Source: Hasllibacter sp. MH4015 | Lineage (GTDB): Bacteria; Pseudomonadota; Alphaproteobacteria; Rhodobacterales; Rhodobacteraceae | Assembly: GCF_020177575.1 (NCBI RefSeq) | Contig: NZ_JAHTBK010000001.1 | Coordinates: 620,001-684,000, forward strand | Length of the DNA: 64,000 nucleotides | Direction: 5' to 3' | In this document: piece after piece, positions 18,964 through 28,198 of the stretch | How positions within the stretch are numbered: position 1 is the stretch's first letter | Layout: each line of letters opens with the position of its first letter | Position numbers and translations under genes: made by a program | Notes under the pieces: model-generated | Told to the model about the DNA's origin: nothing | Databases searched by the model: none | What the model saw: only the letters and a program-made list of their open reading frames with translations

Positions 18964-19407
18964 GTGGCAGGGCGGGCGTTCATGGCCGATACGGTCGCGT
19001 TGGTGAGCTTCTTCACCGTGACCGGTATCCTCAATGAACGGTTCATCGTTGGAATGGATTGGGGGGAGGTTGCGACCTCTCGCCTGATCGGCGCGCCGTT
19101 GATGGTACTCACCGCAAGGCCCTACGGCGTGTGGCGGGATCTCGTACTGGGGCGCTTTTCAAACGGGACACCATTGTCAGACACGATCTGGGACACGCTT
19201 GCTCTTCTGTCATTCCAGGTGCCGATTTACGTTGCGATCATATTCGCGGGTGGGGCGTGGGGGGCGGAGTTGCTGGCAGGCGCAGCCGGGGCGGCGGTGA
19301 TTATGCTGGTGCTTGGACGCCCATATGGATTGTGGTTGGGTCAGGTCAGGGTGTGGTTTGGCCTGCCACGATCAGGCGGAATGACACCAATGTCACCGAG
19401 GGCCTGA
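18964..19407 (+). CDS. alaE: AlaE-family membrane transporter (L-alanine exporter family)
   Basis: A 147-residue integral membrane protein with four helices. It matches the AlaE family: MADTVALVSFFTV at the start, SRLIGAPLMVLTARPYGVWRD in the middle (the RPYG motif) and a second GRPYG near the end. E. coli AlaE exports L-alanine. It begins with GTG at 18964, 3 bp after the cobW stop, and ends 3 bp before cobN, so it is an integral member of the cob operon. Its role there is unknown: alanine export has no evident link to corrin synthesis, so this copy may transport something else. Confidence 0.85.
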   Translation: MAGRAFMADTVALVSFFTVTGILNERFIVGMDWGEVATSRLIGAPLMVLTARPYGVWRDLVLGRFSNGTPLSDTIWDTLALLSFQVPIYVAIIFAGGAWGAELLAGAAGAAVIMLVLGRPYGLWLGQVRVWFGLPRSGGMTPMSPRA

Positions 19408-19410
19408 TCC

Positions 19411-22400
19411 ATGCACGTCATCTTCCGCGAAAGTCACGGTCTAGACGATACTGAAACGCCGCAGGATCTGGCGCAGACGCCGGCCGATCTTGTGGTGTTG
19501 TCGCTGTCGGATTCCGACCTCGGGGCTTTTGCGGCGGGGTGGCACAGGGCGAACGGCGCGCTGCCGTCCTTGCGGTTGGCCAATATCGTGGGCCTCAAAC
19601 ATCCGCTGTCGGTCGATACCTATGTGGAACAGACGCTTCAGGGCGCTAAGGGCATCCTGATCCGCCTGATCGGCGGTGTGCCCTATTGGCCCTATGGCTT
19701 GCAGCAGATCGAGGCTCTGGCACGCGCGAAGGGGATCGCGCTGGCCGTGCTGCCCGCCGATGGACGCGAAGATCAGCGGCTCGACGAGATGTCCACACTT
19801 CCAGTCTCGACCCTTCGCCGGTTGCAACATCTGTGCGATGCGGGCGGGGCGGTCGCGGCGCAGGCGGCGCTGCAGCAGATGGCGCTCGCCTCGGGCCTCT
19901 ATGCCGGGCCGGTTGCGGGGGCCAAGGGCCTGCCGCAGGTGGGCGGCTGGACGCCGGAGGACGGGGTATGCTGCCCGGTTCTGGCCGGATCGGGGGAGAA
20001 ACCACTGATCCTCGTGACCTTCTATCGCTCGTTTCTCGTCGCCGCCGACCTCGCCCCGATTTCCGCCCTGTTCGATGCACTCCGCGCACAGGGGTTCGAG
20101 GTAATGGGCCTCTTCGCGCCGTCCCTGAAAGCACCCGGTGCGGCGGAATGGATGACACGGCAGGTCGCGCATCTGGCGCCTGCTTCCATCGTCAACGCCA
20201 CCTCCTTCTCCGGCAAGGGCAGCGCGGGGGTTTCGCCTTTGGATGCAGGTGACGTGCCGGTGTTCCAGGTGGCTTTGGCCACCTCCACACGCGAGGCTTG
20301 GGCAGAGGCGGAGCGGGGCCTGTCGCCCGCCGATCTGGCCATGCATGTGGTCCTGCCGGAGGTCGACGGGCGCATTTTCGCGGGGGTCGCGTCGTTCAAG
20401 GAGCCGCAGCCGCGCGACGACGATCTGCAATTCGCGCGCTTCGTGCATAGGGCGGAACGGGACCGGGTGGCGGCCGTCGCCCGCCGGGTCGCCGCGTGGC
20501 ACAGGCTGGGGACCTCCGCGCCCAAGGAAAAACGGCTGGCCTTGGTTCTATCGACCTATCCGGGGCAGGACTGGAACCTTGCCCACGCGGTGGGTCTGGA
20601 TGCCATCGCCTCGGCGGATGCGATCTTGAGCGATCTGGCGGAGACCGGGCATGACGCAACGGGTACGGTTACAGGGGAAGATTTGCAGGGCGCGCGGCTG
20701 GTCTGGCCGATGGCGGCATACAAATCCGCGCTCAGCCGCTTGCCGCGAGAGATGAAGGACGCGCTTGCCGCCGCGTGGGGCAAGGCGGAGGACGACGCGG
20801 ACGCGACGGAGGAGGGGATTGCCCTGCCGATCCTGAAGCGCGGATCGACCTGGGTCGCGCTCCAGCCCGAACGGGGCAGTCCCCAACTGCGGGACGACGA
20901 GTATCACGATCTGGCCCGCGTCCCGCGCCACGGCTACGTCGCCTTCTACCTCTGGATGCAGGAAAACGCCGACGCCCTGATCCATATCGGCGCGCACGGA
21001 ACGCTGGAATGGCTGCCGGGCAAAGCGGTGGCCCTGTCGGGAACGTGCTGGCCTGACGTACTGACCGGCGATCTGCCTGTCATTTACCCCTTCATCGTGA
21101 ACGACCCCGGCGAGGCCGCGCAGGCCAAGCGGCGGATCGGGGCGGTGACGCTTGGCCATGTCCCGCCGCCGATGAAAGCGTCTCACACGCCGCTGCGATT
21201 GGTGCGTCTGGAGGCGCTGCTGGACGAGTTTTCCAACGCCGATGGCCTTGACCCCAAACGCCGCGACCGATTGCAGGACGACATTCGGGCGGAGGCGCAG
21301 AGCCTTGGGGTGGAGCAGGATCTGGGCCTCGACACTGCCGCATGTTCGGCTGAGGCGATCACCCGCATCGACCGGTTTGTCTGCGACGTGAAGGACAGCC
21401 AGTTCGGCGACGGCCTGCATATCTGGGGACGGCCCGAGATCGGGCAGGACGCCTTTGACAGCGTGCCGTCGGCCACCTCCGAACGGCAGGCGCTGCTGGA
21501 CGCCCTGAATGGCAAGCGTATCGCCGCTGGCCCCTCCGGCTCCCCCTATCGCGGGCGGATGGACGTGTTGCCGACGGGGCGGAACCTTTTCACCACCGAC
21601 CCGCGCAGCGTGCCGTCGCGGGCCGCTTTCGCGCAAGGTCAAGTATTGGCCGCCGAATTGGTGCGCCGTCATTTGCAGGATGAGGGCGATTATCCCAAGG
21701 GCCTGATCGTCGACCTCTGGGGATCGGCCACGATGCGCACGGCGGGCGAAGAATTCGCCATGGCTTTGGCCCTTCTGGGGGTGCGGCCGGTTTGGGACGA
21801 AGGCTCCGAACGGGTGTCGGGAACCGAAGTACTGCCGATTGCCGAGCTGGATCACCCGCGCATCGACGTGACCCTGCGGGTTTCGGGCCTGTTCCGGGAT
21901 GTCTTCCCGACGCTGTCGGCCCTGTTTGGCCAAGCGATCCGCGCGCTGGCGGCAAGGGATGAGGCGCCCGATTGGAACCCCTATGTGGGCCGCGACGACC
22001 TGGCCCGCGTCTATGGCCCCGCGCCGGGCAGCTTCGGGCTCGGCATGGGGGCGATGTTGGGCGACTATTCCGACGCCGCGCGCCATGCGGCCGGCGAGGC
22101 GTGGCTGAATGCCAGCGCCTGGGCCGTTGACGGGGAGGCGATCACGAAGGACGAGGCCGGCATCCGCGCCCGCGTCGCCGGGGCGGACAGCTTCGTCCAC
22201 CTTCAGGACCTGCCGGAAACCGATCTGCTTCTGGCATCGGACTACGCGACGCACGAGGCCGGGTTCGCCGCCGCGCAAAAGGTCGTGGGGGGGCGGGCCA
22301 CGCTCTATCACCTCGACAATACCGACCCCATCAAGCCGCAGGCGCGTGGATTGAGGGAGGAGATCGCCCGCGTCGTGCAGGCCCGCGCCGCCAATCCCGA

Positions 22401-22686
22401 CTGGATCGCCGGGATGCGCCGCCACGGGTTTCGCGGCGGGGCGGAGATTGCGGCGACGCTCGAACACATGGCGGCCTTCGCGCATCTCGCCGGTGTCGTG
22501 GCCCCGCATCTGTTCGACGCCTACCACGCGGCGACCTTGGGCGACGCGGACGTGACGGCCTTTCTTGCGGCGGAGAACCCGCAGGCGCTTGACGCGATGC
22601 GCGCACGGTTCGCGGCGCTCTATGAGGCGGGCCTCTGGAACACCCGGCGAAATTCCGTGCTGGCGGATTTGCAGGTCGCGGAATGA
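19411..22686 (+). CDS. cobN: Aerobic cobaltochelatase large subunit
   Basis: Inserts cobalt into hydrogenobyrinic acid a,c-diamide together with CobS and CobT. At 1091 residues it is shorter than the about 1,250 residues of Pseudomonas CobN but typical for Rhodobacterales. The family block YLWMQENADALIHIGAHGTLEWLPGK-like region is near residue 515-550 with the metal-binding histidines, followed by the WPDVLTGDLPVIYPFIVNDPG segment. CobS and CobT are not in the window. It overlaps cobG by 4 bp. Confidence 0.96.
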   Translation: MHVIFRESHGLDDTETPQDLAQTPADLVVLSLSDSDLGAFAAGWHRANGALPSLRLANIVGLKHPLSVDTYVEQTLQGAKGILIRLIGGVPYWPYGLQQIEALARAKGIALAVLPADGREDQRLDEMSTLPVSTLRRLQHLCDAGGAVAAQAALQQMALASGLYAGPVAGAKGLPQVGGWTPEDGVCCPVLAGSGEKPLILVTFYRSFLVAADLAPISALFDALRAQGFEVMGLFAPSLKAPGAAEWMTRQVAHLAPASIVNATSFSGKGSAGVSPLDAGDVPVFQVALATSTREAWAEAERGLSPADLAMHVVLPEVDGRIFAGVASFKEPQPRDDDLQFARFVHRAERDRVAAVARRVAAWHRLGTSAPKEKRLALVLSTYPGQDWNLAHAVGLDAIASADAILSDLAETGHDATGTVTGEDLQGARLVWPMAAYKSALSRLPREMKDALAAAWGKAEDDADATEEGIALPILKRGSTWVALQPERGSPQLRDDEYHDLARVPRHGYVAFYLWMQENADALIHIGAHGTLEWLPGKAVALSGTCWPDVLTGDLPVIYPFIVNDPGEAAQAKRRIGAVTLGHVPPPMKASHTPLRLVRLEALLDEFSNADGLDPKRRDRLQDDIRAEAQSLGVEQDLGLDTAACSAEAITRIDRFVCDVKDSQFGDGLHIWGRPEIGQDAFDSVPSATSERQALLDALNGKRIAAGPSGSPYRGRMDVLPTGRNLFTTDPRSVPSRAAFAQGQVLAAELVRRHLQDEGDYPKGLIVDLWGSATMRTAGEEFAMALALLGVRPVWDEGSERVSGTEVLPIAELDHPRIDVTLRVSGLFRDVFPTLSALFGQAIRALAARDEAPDWNPYVGRDDLARVYGPAPGSFGLGMGAMLGDYSDAARHAAGEAWLNASAWAVDGEAITKDEAGIRARVAGADSFVHLQDLPETDLLLASDYATHEAGFAAAQKVVGGRATLYHLDNTDPIKPQARGLREEIARVVQARAANPDWIAGMRRHGFRGGAEIAATLEHMAAFAHLAGVVAPHLFDAYHAATLGDADVTAFLAAENPQALDAMRARFAALYEAGLWNTRRNSVLADLQVAE

Positions 22687-23816
22687 GCGCGCCCCGCATC
22701 AAGGGGTGGTGTCCGGGTGCGTACCGCCCGATGGAATCGGGCGACGGGTTGGTGGTCCGCGTGCGGCCCTTCGCGGGGGAAATGCGTGCCGATCAGGTGC
22801 TGGGTCTGTGTGATCTGGCGGAGCGCTATGGCTCCGGCATGATCGACGTGACGCGCCGGGCGAATGTGCAGGTGCGCGGCGTGGCGGAGGCCGACCACCG
22901 GGCGCTGCTGGACGGTCTTGCGGGCCTTGACCTGCTGGACGACGATCCGGCGATGGAGATGCGCCGCAACATCCTCGTCACGCCGTTTCGCGCGCCGGGT
23001 GATCTGTCTTGCCGGCTTGTCGAGGCATTGACGGAGGCCCTGCCTCGCCTGCCGGAACTGCCCGCGAAGGTGGGATACGGCGTCGATACTGGTGCGGCGC
23101 GGGTTCTGGCAGACGATGCGGCGGATATCCGGTTTGAGCGCGGCGCGGAGGGCGGTCTGATCCTGCGCCTCGACGGTAAGGACCGGGGATGGGCCATTGC
23201 GGAGGACCGGGCGTCGGAGGCGTTGATCGAGGTCGTCCGTTGGTTCGCGGATCGCATCACGCCGGATGCGCGGCGCATGGCGCGGGTCGTGGCATTGCAT
23301 ACGCCGCCTGCGGACTGGACGGCGACGGAGCCCGCCCCGAAAGCCGCGCCTGCGCAGCCCGGAATGGGCGATCACGGAACGCTGCTTGGCGTCCCGCTCG
23401 GGCGATGTCACGCCGTGGATTTGCGGGGGCTGATGGAGGGGAGCGGCGCGACAGGCCTGCGCGTCACGCCGTGGCGGATGCTGCTGCTTGTCACCCGAAC
23501 AATGCCCGACCATCCCGCTTTCCTCAGCCGCGCCGACGATCCTCTTCTCCGCGTCGATGCCTGCCCCGGCGCGCCCTATTGCCCGTCGGCCAGCGTGGAA
23601 ACCCGCGCCTTGGCCCGCGCACTTGCGCCGGATGCGCCCGGCACGCTCCACATTTCGGGCTGTTCGAAGGGCTGCGCGCGGCCCGCGCCCGCCGACGTCG
23701 CGCTTGTGGGGCGAAACGGCGCGTTCGACCTTGTTCGCAAGGGATGCGCGTGGGATGAACCGCTGATCCGGGGTCTCGCCCCGACTGAGACGAAAGCGCG
23801 GCTCCGAACGATATGA
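22683..23816 (+). CDS. cobG: Precorrin-3B synthase
   Basis: Oxygen-dependent enzyme that hydroxylates precorrin-3A at C20 and forms the lactone, the step that defines the aerobic pathway. 377 residues with nitrite/sulfite-reductase-type half domains. The 4Fe-4S cysteines are in DACPGAPYCPSAS (near residue 295) and SGCSKGCARP (near 325). It starts in an ATGA overlap with cobN and ends in one with cobH. Confidence 0.95.
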   Translation: MSAPRIKGWCPGAYRPMESGDGLVVRVRPFAGEMRADQVLGLCDLAERYGSGMIDVTRRANVQVRGVAEADHRALLDGLAGLDLLDDDPAMEMRRNILVTPFRAPGDLSCRLVEALTEALPRLPELPAKVGYGVDTGAARVLADDAADIRFERGAEGGLILRLDGKDRGWAIAEDRASEALIEVVRWFADRITPDARRMARVVALHTPPADWTATEPAPKAAPAQPGMGDHGTLLGVPLGRCHAVDLRGLMEGSGATGLRVTPWRMLLLVTRTMPDHPAFLSRADDPLLRVDACPGAPYCPSASVETRALARALAPDAPGTLHISGCSKGCARPAPADVALVGRNGAFDLVRKGCAWDEPLIRGLAPTETKARLRTI

Positions 23817-24442
23817 CCTATACCTACGAGACCGATGGCGCGGCCATCTACAAGCAGAGCTTCGCCACGATAAGGGCAGAGGCCGACTTGGCCCGATTCG
23901 ACGCCGATGAGGAACAAGTGGCCGTGCGCATGATCCATGCCGCCGGCATGGTCGGGCTGGAGCGGCATGTCCACTTCTCCCCCGGTTTCGTGCCCGCCGC
24001 GCGCGGTGCGCTGGAGGCCGGCGCGCCGATCCTGTGCGATGCCCATATGGTCAGCGAGGGCGTGACGCGGTTCCGCCTGCCCGCGCAAAACGAGGTGATC
24101 TGCACCTTGCGCGCCGACGGCGTGCCGGAGATGGCGAAGAAGATGGGCACGACGCGGTCCGCGGCGGCGCTGGAATTGTGGCGCCCGCATCTGGATGGCG
24201 CGCTGGTGGCCATCGGCAATGCACCCACGGCGCTATTTCATCTGCTCAACATGCTGGAAGATCCGAATTGCCCGCGCCCCGCCGCGATCATCGGCTGCCC
24301 CGTGGGGTTCGTCGGGGCCGTGGAATCGAAAGACGCGCTCTGGGCCGACCAACCCGTGCCAAGCGTCATCGTGCAGGGCCGTCTGGGCGGCAGCGCGATC
24401 ACGGTCGCTGCAATCAACGCCATCGCGAGCCGCGCGGAATGA
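23813..24442 (+). CDS. cobH: Precorrin-8X methylmutase
   Basis: Moves the C11 methyl group to C12, giving hydrogenobyrinic acid. 209 residues with the family features RMIHAAGMVGLE (catalytic His near residue 43), CDAHMVSEGV and the NAPTALFHLL segment, and the final IIGCPVGFVGAVESK block. Overlaps cobG and cobI by 4 bp each. Confidence 0.97.
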   Translation: MTYTYETDGAAIYKQSFATIRAEADLARFDADEEQVAVRMIHAAGMVGLERHVHFSPGFVPAARGALEAGAPILCDAHMVSEGVTRFRLPAQNEVICTLRADGVPEMAKKMGTTRSAAALELWRPHLDGALVAIGNAPTALFHLLNMLEDPNCPRPAAIIGCPVGFVGAVESKDALWADQPVPSVIVQGRLGGSAITVAAINAIASRAE

Positions 24443-25167
24443 GCGTCGGCACCGTCTACGGCGTCGGCCTCGGCCCCGGCGATCCGGAGCTGATGAGCGT
24501 GAAGGCCGACCGGCTGGTGCGCGGCGCAAGGCACGTCGCCTTCTTTCGCAAGGCCGGGCGCTATGGTCAGGCACGGCGATTGGTGGACGGGATGTTGCAC
24601 GCGGAGGCGGCGGAAGTGGCGATGGAATATCCCGTCACCACGGAAATCCCGCTCAGCGACCCGCGTTACAACGAAATCCTGTCGGGCTTCTACGAAGACA
24701 GCACGGCGCGGGTGTTGGAATGCGCGCGGGCGGGGGAGGACGTGGTAGTGCTCTGCGAGGGCGATCCGTTCTTCTATGGCTCCTTCATGCATCTATACAC
24801 GCGGCTCAAGGACGTGGTGCCGGTGGAGGTTGTGCCGGGGATCACCGGCATGTCGGCGGCGTGGACGGCCACGGGCGCGCCGATCACTTGGGGCGATGAC
24901 GTCCTGAGCGTGCTGACCGGCACCCATACCGAAGAAGAGCTGACGCGGCAGATGGGCTGCGCCGACGCGCTGGTGGTGATGAAACTGGGCCGGACGCTGG
25001 ACAAGGTGCGCCGGGCGCTGAAGGCGGCGGGCAAGTACAAGCAGGCGTGGCTGATCGAGAATGCCGCCATGCCGGAGCAATCGGTGATGCGCTTGGCCGA
25101 AGCCGAGGGCCGGGTCGCGCCCTACTTCTCCATCGTCGTGGTCCACGGGCAGGGACGCCGACCATGA
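24439..25167 (+). CDS. cobI: Precorrin-2 C20-methyltransferase
   Basis: SAM-dependent methyltransferase acting on C20. 242 residues. Begins with the family motif YGVGLGPGDPELMSVKA and has LCEGDPFFYGSFMHLY and VVPGITGMSAAW, the SAM-binding segments. ATG at 24439 overlaps the cobH stop; the stop overlaps cobJ. Confidence 0.96.
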   Translation: MSVGTVYGVGLGPGDPELMSVKADRLVRGARHVAFFRKAGRYGQARRLVDGMLHAEAAEVAMEYPVTTEIPLSDPRYNEILSGFYEDSTARVLECARAGEDVVVLCEGDPFFYGSFMHLYTRLKDVVPVEVVPGITGMSAAWTATGAPITWGDDVLSVLTGTHTEEELTRQMGCADALVVMKLGRTLDKVRRALKAAGKYKQAWLIENAAMPEQSVMRLAEAEGRVAPYFSIVVVHGQGRRP

Positions 25168-25916
25168 GCGGGCGGGTCGTCATCGCGGGTCTGGGGCCGG
25201 GGGCGGAGGCGCTTGTCACGCCCGAGGTCACAGCGGCGCTAGCCGAGGCCACGGATATCGTAGGCTACATTCCCTACGTCGCGCGGGTCCCGGACCGGGC
25301 GGGGCTGATCAAACATGCCTCCGACAACCGCGTGGAGCTGGACCGCGCGCAGGACGCTTTGCGCATGGCGTCGGATGGCAAGCGCGTCGTCGTCGTCTCC
25401 TCCGGCGATCCGGGGGTCTTCGCGATGGCGTCCGCCGTCTTCGAAGCGGTGGAGGGCGGGCTGCGCGAGTGGCGGGATTTGCAGATCGACGTGTTGCCGG
25501 GGATCACGGCGATGCTGGCCGCCTCTGCCCGGGTCGGCGCGCCCCTGGGTCACGATTTCTGCGCCATCAACCTCAGCGACAATCTCAAGCCCTGGGTTCT
25601 TATAGAAAAACGTCTGCGACTGGCGGCGGAGGCGGATTTCGCCATGGGTTTCTACAATCCCCGCTCCAAGGCGCGGCCCGAAGGCTTCGCGCGGGTGTTG
25701 GAGGTCTTGCGGGAGGCGTGCGGCGATGACCGGCCGATGATTTTCGCGCGCGCGGTCTCCACCCCCGACGAGGCGATCCGGGTGGTGCCGCTGACGCAAG
25801 CCACGCCCGAGATGGCCGATATGCGCACCATGGTCCTGATCGGGTCGTCGCGCACCCGGATCATCGACCGCGACGGCGCGCCGTTCGTTTACACGCCGCG
25901 CTCGGTGCCGGGATGA
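25164..25916 (+). CDS. cobJ: Precorrin-3B C17-methyltransferase
   Basis: Methylates C17 and contracts the ring to precorrin-4. 250 residues with IAGLGPGAE at the start, SSGDPGVFAMASAVFE, VLPGITAMLAASARVGAPLGHDF and the MGFYNPRSKARP segment. It overlaps the cobI stop at its 5' end, and its last 28 bp overlap the end of cobK, which lies on the other strand. Confidence 0.96.
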   Translation: MSGRVVIAGLGPGAEALVTPEVTAALAEATDIVGYIPYVARVPDRAGLIKHASDNRVELDRAQDALRMASDGKRVVVVSSGDPGVFAMASAVFEAVEGGLREWRDLQIDVLPGITAMLAASARVGAPLGHDFCAINLSDNLKPWVLIEKRLRLAAEADFAMGFYNPRSKARPEGFARVLEVLREACGDDRPMIFARAVSTPDEAIRVVPLTQATPEMADMRTMVLIGSSRTRIIDRDGAPFVYTPRSVPG

Positions 25917-26671
25917 GAGAGCCAGTCCATCACCTCGGCCACGTCGAAGGCCTCTCGCCGGTCGGGAAGGGCGGGTCGGTCGATCATGACGACCGGAAGG
26001 CCAAGCGCGCGGGCGGCGGCGATCTTGGCGTAAGCGCCGGTCCCGCCGGAATTCTTGGACACGACCAGGTCGATCTCGTGCGCCTCCATCAATTCGCGGT
26101 CACTGTCTTCGCGGAACGGTCCACGATCCACGATGACGTCGTGGCGGGGGAAGGGCGGCGGCGTTTTCGGCGGATCGACAAGGCGCAGAAGGTAGTGATG
26201 CTGCGGATTGGGTGCGAAATCATCCAGATGCATCCGGCCCACGGCAAGCAAGACATTGCAGGCGGGGCGGTCGAGCGCCGCCACGGCAGCGGCGATATCC
26301 GGCACATGGCGCCAGTTGTCCCCGTCTTGCGCCGCCCACGGCGCGCGGGTCAACGCGATCAGGGGCGTGTCGGTCAGCAGCGCGGCCTCCACCGCATTCC
26401 GGCTCATCTGGCTGGCGAAAGGGTGGGTGGCGTCGATCAGATGCGTGATCTTCTTGGCTTTCAGGTAGTCCGCAAGGCCCTGCACCCCGCCGAAGCCGCC
26501 GACCCGCTGGGGCAGGGGCTGCCGCACCGGGCGGTCCACGCGGCCCGCGAAGGATACCGTGCCGGTCAGGCCCGTGTCGGCGAGAGCACGGCAAAGCGCC
26601 GTCGCCTCGGTCGTGCCGCCCAGGATCAGGAGGTTCGGTGTGATGGCTGACGCTCCGTGGGTGACGATCAT
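25889..26671 (-). CDS. cobK: Precorrin-6A reductase, on the opposite strand
   Basis: NADPH-dependent reductase of the macrocycle. 260 residues with the N-terminal LLILGGTTEATAL, the DATHPFASQMSRNAVEAA block, DRGPF and the VSKNSGGTGAYAKI segment. It is the only cob gene in the run on the minus strand: its 3' end overlaps cobJ by 28 bp and, with ATG at 26671, its 5' end overlaps the start of cobL by 29 bp. No good ribosome site precedes this ATG, and there is no other ordinary start before the GGTTEA motif, so the exact start is uncertain. Its transcript must be antisense to the operon mRNA, and its promoter must lie inside cobL. Confidence 0.93.
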   Translation of the reverse strand: MIVTHGASAITPNLLILGGTTEATALCRALADTGLTGTVSFAGRVDRPVRQPLPQRVGGFGGVQGLADYLKAKKITHLIDATHPFASQMSRNAVEAALLTDTPLIALTRAPWAAQDGDNWRHVPDIAAAVAALDRPACNVLLAVGRMHLDDFAPNPQHHYLLRLVDPPKTPPPFPRHDVIVDRGPFREDSDRELMEAHEIDLVVSKNSGGTGAYAKIAAARALGLPVVMIDRPALPDRREAFDVAEVMDWLSHPGTERGV

Positions 26672-27839
26672 CGGGTTGGGCGAAGATGGACTGGATGGCC
26701 TGCCGCCCGCAAGCCGGGAGGCGCTGACGCAGGCGGAGGTCGTGATGGGCCCGCCCCGGCACCTGGTGTTGGTGGGTGAAGTCACGGCGGAGGTGATCGA
26801 ATGGCCGGTGCCGTTTGCCGACGGGATCGCGACATTGATTGGATTGCGCGGGCGACAGGTTGCGGTCCTGGCCTCCGGCGATCCGTTCTGGTTCGGCGCG
26901 GGCCGCGCGATTGCCCGCGCGCTGGAGCCGGGGGAGTGGCGGGCCTTGCCCGGCGCGTCGACGTTTTCGCTGGTGGCGAGCTATCTGGGTTGGCCATTGG
27001 AAGACACGATCTGCCTTGGGCTACACGCGGCCCCGCTGTCCCGCTTGCGTCGATACCTCGCCCCCGGCGCGCGCGCGATTGTTTTGCTGCGGGACGGGGC
27101 GGCCGCGGCGGCGCTGGCGGATTATCTCAACGAGGTGGGGTTCGGCGACAGCACCCTGCATGTCTGCGCGGCGATGGGCGGGCCGCGAGAGGACGTGACG
27201 CGCGTTTCGGTGGCGCAGGCGCGAAGTGGCGCGTTCGATCATCCGGTTTGCGTGGCGCTGGATTGCGCGGGCAACGGACCGGCCTTGCCGCGCGCGTCAG
27301 GGCTGCCCGATGATCTGTTCGAGAGTGACGGCGTGATGACCAAACGCGCGGTCCGGGCGCTGACCCTGTCGGCGCTGGCCCCGAGCCCGGGGGAGCATCT
27401 GTGGGACCTCGGCGCTGGATCGGGGACTGTCGCGGTGGAATGGAATCTGGCGCATCCGACCTGTCGCGCGACCTGTGTGGAAGTGCGGGCGGACCGCGTG
27501 GCCTTGATCCGGGCGAATGCGGCGGCGTTCGGGCTCGATCTGGCGGTGGTTGAGGAGGACTTGGCCGATGCGCTGGATGGGCTCGACCGCCCGGACGCGG
27601 TCTTTGTCGGCGGCGGATTGGATAGGGCGTTGCTGGATGACCTGAAGGCGCGGCTTGCTGCGGGCACACGGCTTGTGGCCAATGCGGTCACGTTGGAGAG
27701 TGAGGCCCTTCTGGCCGAAGCACAGGCGGAATTGGGCGGGGATCTGGTACGGATCGAGATGGCCAACATGATCCCCATGGGATCGAAACGCGGATGGAAG
27801 GCGTCGTATCCGGTGGTGCAATGGAGTGTGGTCCTATGA
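26643..27839 (+). CDS. cobL: Precorrin-6B C5,15-methyltransferase (decarboxylating)
   Basis: Bifunctional enzyme that methylates C5 and C15 and decarboxylates the C12 side chain. 398 residues: a CbiE-type domain (about 1-195, with IIGLGEDGLDGLPP and ASGDPFWFGAGR) fused to a CbiT-type methyltransferase domain (about 210-398, with LWDLGAGSGTVAVEW, the SAM-binding motif). ATG at 26643 follows an in-frame GTG at 26640; both lie inside the 5' end of cobK on the other strand. Its stop overlaps cobE. Confidence 0.95.
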   Translation: MADAPWVTIIGLGEDGLDGLPPASREALTQAEVVMGPPRHLVLVGEVTAEVIEWPVPFADGIATLIGLRGRQVAVLASGDPFWFGAGRAIARALEPGEWRALPGASTFSLVASYLGWPLEDTICLGLHAAPLSRLRRYLAPGARAIVLLRDGAAAAALADYLNEVGFGDSTLHVCAAMGGPREDVTRVSVAQARSGAFDHPVCVALDCAGNGPALPRASGLPDDLFESDGVMTKRAVRALTLSALAPSPGEHLWDLGAGSGTVAVEWNLAHPTCRATCVEVRADRVALIRANAAAFGLDLAVVEEDLADALDGLDRPDAVFVGGGLDRALLDDLKARLAAGTRLVANAVTLESEALLAEAQAELGGDLVRIEMANMIPMGSKRGWKASYPVVQWSVVL

Positions 27840-28198
27840 TCGTGGCGGGGTTCGGGTTCAACGGGCAGGCGCGGTTGGACAGCCTGCTGGAGGTGATGGC
27901 ACTGGCCGGTCCGACGCCCGAACGTGTGGCCACGCTGGAGCCCAAGGCGGAGAGCGCGGTGTTTACGACCTTCGCCGCGGCGATCGGACGACCATCGGTT
28001 GCGATCCCGGCTGCCGAAGCTCAGGCGCAAGTGACGCTGACCCAATCCGACGCCGCGCGCTCGGCCCATGGCACGGGATCAGTGGCGGAGGCCTGCGCGC
28101 TGGCCGCGGCGGGGCCGGGGGCACGGCTGCTGGGTCCACGCGTGATCTCCGGTGACAGAACCGCCACCTGCGCCTTGGCGGAGGGTGGGACGAGATGA
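27836..28198 (+). CDS. cobE: CobE (CbiG C-terminal-domain protein)
   Basis: A 120-residue protein corresponding to the C-terminal domain of CbiG. It begins [19 protein letters not shown] and has the [20 protein letters not shown] segment that is conserved in CobE/CbiG. Its exact task in the aerobic pathway is unclear; roles in substrate binding or hand-over have been suggested. 4-bp overlaps with cobL and cobM. Confidence 0.92.
   Translation: MIVAGFGFNGQARLDSLLEVMALAGPTPERVATLEPKAESAVFTTFAAAIGRPSVAIPAAEAQAQVTLTQSDAARSAHGTGSVAEACALAAAGPGARLLGPRVISGDRTATCALAEGGTR

Noticed and set aside
20548-22527. 659-residue minus-strand frame over cobN
   Set aside because: It is antisense to the conserved cobN and has no recognisable domain.
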